Positions 6,719-12,278 of a stretch of 12,278 bases of DNA are shown piece by piece. Within the stretch, counting starts at the first letter, position 1. Each line of letters begins with the position of its first letter. The position numbers were made by a program, and so were the translations under genes. Below the pieces are notes generated by a model. It made no database searches and was not told the DNA's origin. It saw only the letters and a program-made list of their open reading frames with translations. The DNA is from Acidimicrobiia bacterium (GTDB taxonomy: Bacteria; Actinomycetota; Acidimicrobiia; Acidimicrobiales; Ilumatobacteraceae): assembly GCA_030425785.1 (NCBI GenBank), contig JAUHYJ010000044.1, positions 1 to 12,278 on the forward strand, in the 5' to 3' direction.

Positions 6719-8227
6719 CTACAGGTGCCCGAGGACCGTGCCCTCGAGCTCGCGGCGGATCAGCTTGCCGGCCGCGTTGCGCGGCAGCTCGTCGACGAAC
6801 ACCACCTTGCTCGGGCACTTGTAGCGGGCGAGGTAATCGCGGCAGTGGTCGATGAGCGCCTCCTCGTCGACCTCGGCACCCGGTTCGAGCACGACGTACG
6901 CCTTGACCGCCTCGCCGTCGTGCGGATGCGGCACGCCGAGCACCCCGACCTCGTGCACCGCCGGGTGCATCGCCACCACGGACTCGACCTCGGCCGGGAA
7001 CACGTTGAAGCCCGACACGATGATCAGGTCCTTGGCACGATCGACCAGATACAGGTAGCCGTCCTCGTCGACGGTGCCGATGTCGCCGGTGCGCAGCCAC
7101 CCGTCGACGAGCACCCGCTCGGTCGCCTCCGCGTCGCGGAAGTAGCCGTGGAACACGTTCGGCCCCTGGACCCACACCTCGCCCGCGTCACCGGTCGGGA
7201 CGTCGTTGCCGTCGTCGCCGACGAGACGGACCCGCTGGCCGGCGAGTACGCGCCCGACCGAACCGGCGCGGTAGGGCATGCCGACGGAGCTCGTGACCAC
7301 GGGCGACGCCTCGGTCAGCCCGTAGCCCTCGTGGACCCGCATGCCGTGGCGCTCGAACAGCCGGTCGGACACCGCCGACGACAGGCGCGACGCGCCCGAC
7401 AGCGCGAGCCGCACCGAGGCGAAGGCCTCGGCGGGCAACTCGTCGAAGTGGCTGAACGCGACCCACATGGGCGGGGCGCCGGGCACGACGGTGACCTGGC
7501 GCTGGATGATCGACTGGACCGCCGTCGCCGGATCGAAGCGTTGCACCAGCAGCACCGTGGCACCGGCCGACAAGGACACGCCGATGACGACGTTGAGCCC
7601 GAAGATGTGGAACAGCGGCAGCACGCCGTAGACCACGTCACCGACCCGGGTGCGGTCGGCCGTGGAACCGCCCTGCTCGATGTTCGCGAGCAGGTTGCCG
7701 TGGCTCAGCATGGCCGCCCGCGACGTGCCCGCCGTTCCGCTCGTGAAGATCAGCACCGCGATGTGGTCGGGGTCGACGTCGACGCACGGCACGGGGTCGG
7801 CGCCGAGCAGGTCGGCGAGCGCGATCGCACCGTCGGGGACGTCACCCTCGGCGACGACGACGTGCTGCAGCGACGGCACCGCACCCCGATCGACGGCGTC
7901 CCACCCCTGGCGGGCCGACGGGCCGACGATCGCAGCCACCGGCTCGACGGTGGCGAGTTCGGTCTCGAGCTCGGGACCGGGGCTCGTCGGGTTGAGCGGC
8001 ACCGCCACGGCGCCGAGGCCGACGACCGCGAGGTACGAGATGACGAAGTAGCGGTTGTTGCCGCACAGGATCGCCACCCGGTCGCCCTCGGTCACGCCGG
8101 TGGCGGCCAGCCCGCCGCGCAGGCGGGAGACCTGGTCGCGCAGCTCGCCGTAGGTCGTGTCGCGGTTGCGAGAGATGAGCGCGACCCGATCGTCGTCGTG
8201 GCCGTCGATCATCGCTGCAAGATTCAT
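6719..8227 (-). CDS. Class I adenylate-forming enzyme, probable acyl-CoA synthetase (AMP-forming)
   Basis: The family activates a carboxylic acid with ATP to an acyl-adenylate and transfers it to CoA. The 502 residues include every expected block: the P-loop region LIFTSGTAGTSRAAMLSHGN (159-178), PLFHIFGLN (204-212), GYGLTEASPV (301-310), GWLRTGDIG (376-384) and DRAKDLIIVSGFNVFPAEVE (396-415). The C-terminal domain catalytic lysine is in PRNAAGKLIRREL (Lys488). The P-loop is unusual: the common TSGTTGxPKG reads TSGTAGTSRA, so the Pro-Lys-Gly is missing. The substrate cannot be told from sequence; a medium- or long-chain fatty acid or an aromatic acid are both possible. The ATG at 8225-8227 has a G-rich ribosome binding site (GGGGGGAC) about 8 nt upstream. 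A weak -10 (TACGAT, 8272-8267) is a possible promoter of its own. Confidence 0.9.
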   Translation of the reverse strand: MNLAAMIDGHDDDRVALISRNRDTTYGELRDQVSRLRGGLAATGVTEGDRVAILCGNNRYFVISYLAVVGLGAVAVPLNPTSPGPELETELATVEPVAAIVGPSARQGWDAVDRGAVPSLQHVVVAEGDVPDGAIALADLLGADPVPCVDVDPDHIAVLIFTSGTAGTSRAAMLSHGNLLANIEQGGSTADRTRVGDVVYGVLPLFHIFGLNVVIGVSLSAGATVLLVQRFDPATAVQSIIQRQVTVVPGAPPMWVAFSHFDELPAEAFASVRLALSGASRLSSAVSDRLFERHGMRVHEGYGLTEASPVVTSSVGMPYRAGSVGRVLAGQRVRLVGDDGNDVPTGDAGEVWVQGPNVFHGYFRDAEATERVLVDGWLRTGDIGTVDEDGYLYLVDRAKDLIIVSGFNVFPAEVESVVAMHPAVHEVGVLGVPHPHDGEAVKAYVVLEPGAEVDEEALIDHCRDYLARYKCPSKVVFVDELPRNAAGKLIRRELEGTVLGHL

Positions 8228-8277
8228 GTCGGTGTCCCCCCGGTCGGATCGTCGTCCGGCCGGGCCATCGTACGGGG

Positions 8278-8361
8278 TCAGAGCCGGATGAGCGAGATCG
8301 TCCCGGCGACGAGGATGGCCGCCAGGAGCAGACCGAGGGTGAGCGTGGTCGCGGGGCGCAT
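8278..8361 (-). CDS. 27-residue single-pass membrane peptide
   Basis: ATG at 8359-8361 opens a 28-codon frame ending in TGA at 8278-8280. The peptide starts MRPATTLTLG, continues as an almost uninterrupted hydrophobic helix (LLLAAILVAGTISLI), and ends in Arg-Leu. Arg2 at the N-terminus and Arg26 at the end flank a segment of about 20 residues, long enough to span a membrane once. A strong ribosome binding site (AGGGTGA, 5 nt before ATG) overlaps the stop codon of the SAM-cleaving enzyme gene, and the ATG is 10 bp after that stop, so the two are probably co-translated. Third codon positions are nearly all G or C. I do not recognise a family; it may be a small membrane-protein partner or simply an orphan. 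Its short length leaves some risk of chance. Confidence 0.55.
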   Translation of the reverse strand: MRPATTLTLGLLLAAILVAGTISLIRL

Positions 8362-8371
8362 CGCCGTCACC

Positions 8372-9250
8372 CTACTGGCGGCCGAACCGGACCGGTGTCT
8401 CGACGGGGGCGGGGTCACCGAGGTCGGTCAGCACGACCTGATCGCCGGCGGCGACGCCGAGCTCATCGGCGGCGGAGCGCTGGTCGAAGGCGATCGCGTA
8501 CATCCCGTACGAGTCGACGACGAGCCCGATCGCACCACCTGCGAGCTCGGCGAAGCTGGTGGCCCGCGTCGCACGGCGCACCGTGCTGCCGGTGAGATCG
8601 GTCGGGTCGGAGACGCGGATCTGCAGATCGGTCCCCCACGTCGCCGGCAGGTCGTCGGGGCCGACGTTCAACTGGGCGTTGCCGAACCGGTCGACCCAGA
8701 GCACCTCGGTGATCAGCTCGTCGCCCTCGTCGCGCGGGAGCGGGATCGTGCCGGGGAGCAGCGCCCCGGGGTCGACGGGCTCGCCGAGCTCGTACAGGTC
8801 GACCCCGTTGCAGAGATGCGCGGCCGCGGGCGCGAACACGTCGCGACCGGCGAACGTCGCACCCGGCGCGGCGAGGTGGTACTCGGCGTTGGTGAGCTCG
8901 ACCGCACGCTCGGCGCCCCCGGCCAACGCGACCGCGGGTGCGAGCAATCCGTTGTCGGGGCCGACCAGCACCCCTGCGCCGCCGGCGACCTCGATGGCGA
9001 CGGCACGGCGGTGGGTCGCCACACCCGGGTCGACGACCGCGAGCACGACACCACTCGCGACGTAGCCGATCGAGCGGGCCAGGGCGAGCGAGCCGGCGCG
9101 CACGTCGAACGGCGCGATCTCGTGCGTCAGGTCGATGACGGTGGCGTGCGGGGCGAGGTCGCGGATGACCGACTTGACGACACCGACGAACTCGTCGGAC
9201 GTCCCGTAGTCGGTCAGGAACGAGACGGTGTCATAGCGGGCGCCCTGCAC
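8372..9250 (-). CDS. SAM hydroxide adenosyltransferase family protein (DUF62)
   Basis: Members use water or hydroxide to split S-adenosyl-L-methionine into adenosine and L-methionine; related fluorinase and chlorinase enzymes use halide instead. The 292-residue length is typical. Family motifs are SFLTDYGTSDEFVGVVK (10-26, Asp14 in the SAM pocket), VIDLTHEIAPFDVRAG (38-53), VVDPGVATHRR (72-82), LVGPDNGLL (95-103) and FAGRDVFAPAAAHL (133-146). The Asp-Arg-His set described for the hydroxide-using enzymes can be placed at Asp74, Arg81 or Arg82, and His145, which favours hydrolysis over halogenation. The start is GTG at 9248-9250, a few residues before the first conserved strand. There is no ribosome binding site, but TAGCGT (9263-9258) ends 7 bp upstream, suggesting a leaderless mRNA. 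The small membrane peptide follows directly. Confidence 0.9.
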   Translation of the reverse strand: MQGARYDTVSFLTDYGTSDEFVGVVKSVIRDLAPHATVIDLTHEIAPFDVRAGSLALARSIGYVASGVVLAVVDPGVATHRRAVAIEVAGGAGVLVGPDNGLLAPAVALAGGAERAVELTNAEYHLAAPGATFAGRDVFAPAAAHLCNGVDLYELGEPVDPGALLPGTIPLPRDEGDELITEVLWVDRFGNAQLNVGPDDLPATWGTDLQIRVSDPTDLTGSTVRRATRATSFAELAGGAIGLVVDSYGMYAIAFDQRSAADELGVAAGDQVVLTDLGDPAPVETPVRFGRQ

Positions 9251-9257
9251 GGCACGG

Positions 9258-9263
9258 ACGCTA
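9258..9263 (-). promoter_or_regulatory. Possible -10 element for the SAM-cleaving enzyme gene
   Basis: On the minus strand TAGCGT fits TANNNT and ends exactly 7 bp before the GTG start at 9250, which has no ribosome binding site. The same hexamer with the same 7-bp spacing precedes the proC ATG. No convincing -35 is seen. Confidence 0.4.
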
Positions 9264-9340
9264 CCGGCAGCGGACCGAACGACGGGGCCGGGCGGCCGAA
9301 CGACCGGGCCACACGGTCACCGGAGGCACCGGAAAACGTC

Positions 9341-9377
9341 AAGGGCCGGTGCCAACCCCCCGATGGCACCGGCCCTT
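9341..9377 (-). terminator. Strong intrinsic terminator downstream of proC
   Basis: A perfect 14-bp inverted repeat, AAGGGCCGGTGCCA (9341-9354) and TGGCACCGGCCCTT (9364-9377), encloses a 9-nt loop. Read on the minus strand the stem is followed by GACGTTTTCC, so a short T-run comes three bases after it. It lies about 110 bp past the proC stop and upstream of the SAM-cleaving enzyme gene, so it most likely ends the proC transcript and isolates the next gene. The 9251-9488 stretch holds no other supported gene. Confidence 0.75.
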
Positions 9378-9488
9378 CGGCGCTTCCCGGCACGAGGCCG
9401 GTGCGCTCACCGAGGCTCACTGTATTGGAACGGCGGCGTAGAGAAAAGTGTCACACCGAAATTCTTTGCGCGGTGAATTGCACGTGCA

Positions 9489-10292
9489 TCACCCGGCGCC
9501 GAGTTCGCGGCTGCGTTCGGTCGCCGCTGCGACCGCCTCGATGAACGCCGCGCGCACCGCGCCCTGCTCGAGCGCCCGCAGGCCGGCGGCCGTGGTGCCG
9601 CCGGGCGAGGTGACCTTGGCGCGCAACCCGGCGGCGCCGCCGTTCGCCACGCCCTCGGCGGCCAGCAGTGCGGCGGAGCCGACGAGCAACTGGGTCACCA
9701 TCTGCTCGGCGGTCGCGCGGGCGAGCCCGGCCGTGACCCCGGCGTCGGCGAGCGCCTCGGCGACGAGGAACACGTACGCCGGCCCCGATCCGGTGAGCCC
9801 GGTCACGGCGTCGATCTGCGACTCGGCGACCCGCACGACCAGCCCCACCGCCCCGAGGATCGACTCGGCCCACGCGAGGTCGTCGTCGGTCGTGCCCGGG
9901 GCACCGCACAGGGCCGACACCCCCTGGCGCACCAGCGCAGGCGTGTTCGGCATGGTGCGGAGCACGGCGGGGCCGTCGCCGACCGCGTCCCGGATGGTCG
10001 CCGTCGTGACGCCGGCGGCCACCGACAACAACCGCTGCGCGCCGGCGGCGGCCGCGGCGGCGGCGACCTCGGGGATCGTCGGCGGCTTGACCGCGAGCAC
10101 GGCTGCCGAACACGGCGGGATCGTGTCGGCGACGACGATCGACGGGAACAGCTCGACCAGCTCGGTGCGACGCGCCGGCATCGGCTCGACCACGGCGAGC
10201 GTCGTCGCGTCGACGACGCCACCGTCGAGCAGGCCGCCGATCAGGGCCGCGCCCATGTTGCCGCCACCGATCACCGCGAGCTCGATCGTCAT
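9489..10292 (-). CDS. proC: Pyrroline-5-carboxylate reductase
   Basis: ProC reduces 1-pyrroline-5-carboxylate to L-proline with NAD(P)H, the last step of proline synthesis, in the cytosol. From the ATG at 10290-10292 the protein is 267 residues, the usual length. The Rossmann motif VIGGGNMGAALIGGL sits at 7-21, followed by VLAVKP (65-70) and RTMPNTPALVRQG (112-124). The family signature runs through GLTGSGPAYVFLVAEAL (165-181), and SPGGTTAAGLRALE (229-242) closes the active site. A GTG three codons earlier (10301) would also be in frame, but it overlaps a likely -10 element, so I prefer the ATG. It is separated from the YbjN gene by 156 bp with a stem-loop and ends before a strong terminator, so it is probably transcribed alone. 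Confidence 0.96.
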   Translation of the reverse strand: MTIELAVIGGGNMGAALIGGLLDGGVVDATTLAVVEPMPARRTELVELFPSIVVADTIPPCSAAVLAVKPPTIPEVAAAAAAAGAQRLLSVAAGVTTATIRDAVGDGPAVLRTMPNTPALVRQGVSALCGAPGTTDDDLAWAESILGAVGLVVRVAESQIDAVTGLTGSGPAYVFLVAEALADAGVTAGLARATAEQMVTQLLVGSAALLAAEGVANGGAAGLRAKVTSPGGTTAAGLRALEQGAVRAAFIEAVAAATERSRELGAG

Positions 10293-10299
10293 GGCCGGC

Positions 10300-10305
10300 A
10301 CGCTA
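10300..10305 (-). promoter_or_regulatory. Probable -10 element for proC (leaderless)
   Basis: On the minus strand TAGCGT, within GTACTAGCGT, ends 7 bp before the proC ATG at 10292. The ATG has no ribosome binding site. The spacing is that of leaderless actinobacterial promoters; no clear -35 hexamer is visible. Confidence 0.45.
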
Positions 10306-10377
10306 GTACCACGACCCGCCGACGCTCGCGAGCACGATCGTTTCCGAACGACCGTCGTCGCCGTCCTCCCGGTGGGC

Positions 10378-10424
10378 GTCCGGGCGGACGATCGGGGAAG
10401 TCGGTAGCCCTGCGCCGCCCGGAC
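10378..10424 (-). terminator. Long stem-loop downstream of the YbjN gene, possible terminator
   Basis: GTCCGGGCGG (10378-10387) and CCGCCCGGAC (10415-10424) are perfect 10-bp inverted arms around a 27-nt loop, beginning 24 bp after the YbjN stop on the minus strand. A second GC palindrome, CCCGGCCGGG, lies at 10432-10441. There is no T-tract, so termination would be of the U-less type sometimes seen in actinobacteria. Confidence 0.4.
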
Positions 10425-10448
10425 AACATGGCCCGGCCGGGGGCGGGC

Positions 10449-10910
10449 TCAGCCGAACGCCAGCAGGACGAGCGCCCGGAAGTTCGCCTCGACCGTCGTG
10501 TACACGGTGCCGAGGATCCGGTCGAGCTCAGCCGCGGTGACCGCCGTGTCCGGGATCGCGCCGCGCAGGTAGACCGCGTCCTCGGCGCCGATCGAGAAGT
10601 GCACGCCGACCAACTCGTCGTTGCGACGCAGCAGCAGGTCGCGGACCTCGTCACCGCGCTTCGGCGGCGACGGCAGCACGTAGGTCTCGTAGCGCAGGGT
10701 GCGCTGACCGAGCGTCAGCCAGATGGTGATCGCGTCCTTCTCCTCGCCGACCAGACGGACGTACCAACGCGGCTCGCCGAGGGGTGTGTCGTCGCTGGTG
10801 CCGCGATCGATCGCGGCGACGAGCGGGTTGTCGGCGGCGAACTCGACGAGCCACTCGTCGATGCGCGCTCGCAGCTCGGCGAGACGGTCGACCGATTGCA
10901 GCTCGCTCAT
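10449..10910 (-). CDS. YbjN-domain protein (type III secretion chaperone-like fold)
   Basis: This is a 153-residue cytosolic protein. The middle and C-terminal part carries the actinobacterial YbjN pattern: WYVRLVGEEKDAITIWLTLG (49-68), TLRYETYVLPSPPKRGDEV (71-89), LLLRRNDELVGVHFSIGAED (92-111), AVYLRG (112-117) and AELDRILGTVYTTVEANFR (127-145). The fold resembles a secretion chaperone, but the molecular role is not established and no catalytic residues are apparent. The ATG at 10908-10910 is 7 bp after the stop of the MshA-like gene, so the two are very likely co-transcribed. The same pairing (mshA followed by a YbjN-domain gene) is seen in Mycobacterium (Rv0486-Rv0487), which supports both assignments. 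A role connected with mycothiol is only suggested by this linkage. Confidence 0.88.
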   Translation of the reverse strand: MSELQSVDRLAELRARIDEWLVEFAADNPLVAAIDRGTSDDTPLGEPRWYVRLVGEEKDAITIWLTLGQRTLRYETYVLPSPPKRGDEVRDLLLRRNDELVGVHFSIGAEDAVYLRGAIPDTAVTAAELDRILGTVYTTVEANFRALVLLAFG

Positions 10911-10917
10911 GACCGGA

Positions 10918-12063
10918 TCACTCGCCGAGCACCAGCTGGCGTGCCGTCAGGTCGGTGTAGAGGCGCCGGAGGCGGGCAGCGGCGAAGCTCCAGGTGTAGC
11001 GCTCCGCGCGCACCGCCGCCGCGGCGCTCATCGCGTCGGCGAGCAGCGGCTCGTCGAGGATGCGGCCGATGGCCTTGGCGAAGTGCACGGGGTCGCGGTC
11101 GGCGACGAGGAAGCCGGTGACGCCGTCGTCGACGAGCGACTGCAGGCCACCGACGGCGCTGGCGACCACGGGCGTGCCGCACGCGGCGGCCTCGAGCGCG
11201 ACCAGCCCGAAGCTCTCGCTCCGGCTCGGCACCAGCACGACGTCGGCGGCGCGGTAGTAGGTCGACAGGATGTGGTGCGGCTGCGGATCGACGAAGCGCA
11301 CCCGGTCGTGCAGGCCGAGCTCGTCGACGAGCTGGTGGGCGCGCTCGACCTCGCCGTCGCCCGTGGTGCCCGAGGCACCGCCGACGATCACGAGCCGGGC
11401 GTCGGACCGGCCGAGCGCGTGCAGGGCGCGGATGGCGACGTCGGGGCCCTTCAGCGGCTGGATGCGCCCGACGAACAGCAGCATCGGCACGTCGGGCGAC
11501 TCGCCGATCGCGGCACGGGCACCGGCGCGATCACCGGGCCCGAACAGTGCGTGCTCGACGCCGGGGGCGATGATCTCGATCTGGCCCTGCGGGTCGCCGT
11601 AGTGCCGGCGGAACTGCTGTTCTTCCTCGCGGCACGACACGCAGATCGCGTCGGCGCAATTGATCAGCTCGGCCTCGGCACGGTCTCGCCAGCCCGGCTC
11701 GGGGTCGCCTCCCTCGGCCTTCACGCGGGCGAGGGTGTGGAACGTCGACACGAACGGGATGTCGAGCTCGTGCTTGATCCGGTGCGCGACGAGCCCGCTC
11801 AACCAGTAGTTGGCGTGCACGACGTCGGCGCCCCCGTGGGCACGCAGGTCGTCGAGGACCCGATCGGTGAACTCGTCGACGACGTCGGCGAGCGCTTCTT
11901 TCGGCAGGTGGTGTGGTCCGGCGTCGATGTGCACGACCCGGTGGTTCGGCTCGACGAAGACCTCGGGCGGCAGGTCGGCGCGGTCGGCGCGGGTGTACGT
12001 CGTGCACTCGAGGCCTGCCTGGGCGAGCGACGACAGGAAGAGCCCGTTCCACTCGGTGAGCAC
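10918..12063 (-). CDS. mshA: MshA-like GT4 glycosyltransferase (D-inositol-3-phosphate glycosyltransferase), N-terminus missing or replaced
   Basis: MshA joins N-acetylglucosamine from UDP-GlcNAc to 1L-myo-inositol-1-phosphate, the first step of mycothiol synthesis. From GTG at 12061-12063 there are 381 residues. From about residue 18 the sequence is MshA-like: HIDAGPHHLPKE (45-56), DVVHANYWLSG (80-90), STFHTLARVKAEGG (106-119), FVGRIQPLKG (197-206), and the GT-B EX7E motif ESFGLVALE (Glu283, Glu291) followed by ACGTPVVAS. Lys55, Tyr86, Thr110 and Arg126 line up with the inositol-phosphate-binding Lys78, Tyr110, Thr134 and Arg154 of Corynebacterium MshA, as I remember them. The usual first 40-50 residues, with the HTSP...GDxGGMNVYV nucleotide-binding loop, are absent. 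In their place are 17 residues (VLTEWNGLFLSSLAQAG; GTG is read as Met if it is the start) that resemble a YyaL protein. The frame remains open to the window edge. As written the enzyme would probably be inactive. The YbjN gene follows after 7 bp. Confidence 0.8.
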   Translation of the reverse strand: MLTEWNGLFLSSLAQAGLECTTYTRADRADLPPEVFVEPNHRVVHIDAGPHHLPKEALADVVDEFTDRVLDDLRAHGGADVVHANYWLSGLVAHRIKHELDIPFVSTFHTLARVKAEGGDPEPGWRDRAEAELINCADAICVSCREEEQQFRRHYGDPQGQIEIIAPGVEHALFGPGDRAGARAAIGESPDVPMLLFVGRIQPLKGPDVAIRALHALGRSDARLVIVGGASGTTGDGEVERAHQLVDELGLHDRVRFVDPQPHHILSTYYRAADVVLVPSRSESFGLVALEAAACGTPVVASAVGGLQSLVDDGVTGFLVADRDPVHFAKAIGRILDEPLLADAMSAAAAVRAERYTWSFAAARLRRLYTDLTARQLVLGE

Positions 12064-12141
12064 CTTGTCGTCGAGCCCCGGGCGGGGGCGCTGCGACCGT
12101 GCGGCTCGGAGCGCAGCGACCGCGGCGCGCTCCAGAGCGGA
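12013..12141 (-). pseudogene. Fragment resembling a YyaL/DUF255 thioredoxin-domain protein, fused in frame to the mshA-like gene
   Basis: In the same frame as the glycosyltransferase, the 43 codons just upstream and into its start include RPRPGLDDKVLTEWNGLFLS. The DDK-[IV]-L-T-x-W-N-G-L block is a hallmark of the alpha-barrel half of YyaL (DUF255, spermatogenesis-associated protein 20-like) proteins and is not found in MshA. Third codon positions are G/C-rich here, so it looks like true coding sequence. It joins MshA-like sequence at about LAQAG (12013-12027), a string plausible in both families. It may be the product of a deletion or of a chimeric assembly. Only a small part of the roughly 600-700-residue family is present. 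Confidence 0.55.
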
Positions 12142-12278
12142 GAGCGGTGCAGCACGAAGCCGTCGAGTGCGCGCCAGAGGTCGGGGTCGATCGCGATCGG
12201 AGCGGGCCCCTGCGCCGGTGCAGCCGTCTTGCCGTCGCGGCGGCCGCCGGGGGCCGCCCCGATTCCCGGGGTCGCGTA
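12142..12278 (-). other. Unassigned right edge with apparent change of coding frame
   Basis: Upstream of the YyaL-like fragment, the glycosyltransferase frame loses its G/C preference at third positions between about 12142 and 12205. Another minus-strand frame, with codons ending at 12278, 12275 and so on, keeps it and reads ...APIAIDPDLWRALDGFVLHR near 12150-12200. I do not recognise this peptide. It could belong to another part of a disrupted gene, or be sequence joined by misassembly. No start codon, RNA gene or repeat is supported here. Confidence 0.3.

Noticed and set aside
8372..9250. Fluorinase or chlorinase (SAM halogenation) instead of SAM hydrolysis
   Set aside because: The Asp-Arg-His set of the hydroxide-using subfamily can be placed, and no halogenated-metabolite genes are nearby.
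9214..9420. A 68-codon minus-strand frame across the proC terminator
   Set aside because: It reads straight through the 14-bp hairpin and overlaps the start of the SAM-cleaving enzyme gene out of frame; no ribosome site or conserved pattern.
6725..9544. A 939-codon open frame on the plus strand
   Set aside because: It lies antisense to the acyl-CoA synthetase, the small membrane peptide and the SAM-cleaving enzyme, has Arg/Asp/Val-rich composition without motifs, and is expected from high GC at the third positions of the real genes.
1..12278. A previously undescribed defence, mobile or biosynthetic system
   Set aside because: The window is mainly housekeeping genes; I see no transposase, integrase, toxin-antitoxin pair, tRNA or attachment site, and will not build one from shadow frames.

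Overview
The window is very GC-rich (about 70% by eye) with strong G/C preference at third codon positions. Its gene content is that of a high-GC actinobacterium: a rex-hemA-hemC-hemD operon behind a Rex operator, and an MshA-type glycosyltransferase followed by a YbjN-domain gene. An Acidimicrobiia/Ilumatobacter-like origin fits, but that is an inference from gene style and cannot be proved from sequence alone. Every confident gene except the first lies on the minus strand.

Layout, left to right. 2-472 (+): 3' end of an unrecognised, probably secreted or surface protein. 484-2943 (-): a large secreted seven-repeat beta-propeller protein with two ASH-like (choice-of-anchor D) domains, convergent with the first gene. 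2945-6527 (-): hemD, hemC, hemA and rex, tightly packed and read in the order rex-hemA-hemC-hemD; the propeller gene follows hemD after 1 bp and may be the last gene of the same transcript. 6536-6565: a rex promoter whose -35 and spacer are covered by a near-perfect Rex operator, placed so that rex mRNA is probably leaderless. 6613-6712: seven tandem copies of a 14-bp unit containing GACGTC. 6719-8227 (-): an acyl-CoA synthetase-like ligase with a degenerate P-loop. 8278-8361 (-): a 27-residue single-helix membrane peptide with a strong ribosome binding site. 8372-9250 (-): a SAM hydroxide adenosyltransferase-family protein. 9251-9488: non-coding, with a strong intrinsic terminator and an AT-rich patch. 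9489-10292 (-): proC. 10293-10448: non-coding, with a long stem-loop and the probable proC promoter. 10449-10910 (-): YbjN-domain protein. 10918-12063 (-): MshA-like glycosyltransferase whose N-terminus is replaced by what looks like a piece of a YyaL/DUF255 protein. 12064-12278: right edge, mosaic-looking.

How the parts work together. Rex senses the NADH/NAD+ ratio and should repress its own promoter, so tetrapyrrole synthesis (glutamyl-tRNA reductase, porphobilinogen deaminase, uroporphyrinogen III synthase) is tied to respiratory redox state, as known for Streptomyces rex-hemACD. The MshA-YbjN pair points to mycothiol synthesis, if the 5' end of mshA is intact in the organism. ProC (proline), the SAM-cleaving enzyme and the acyl-CoA ligase are housekeeping or accessory metabolism. 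Nothing here resembles a defence island, prophage, CRISPR array or biosynthetic cluster. The most unusual items are the chimeric mshA 5' end, the 14-bp tandem array, the tiny membrane peptide, and the propeller gene abutting the heme operon.
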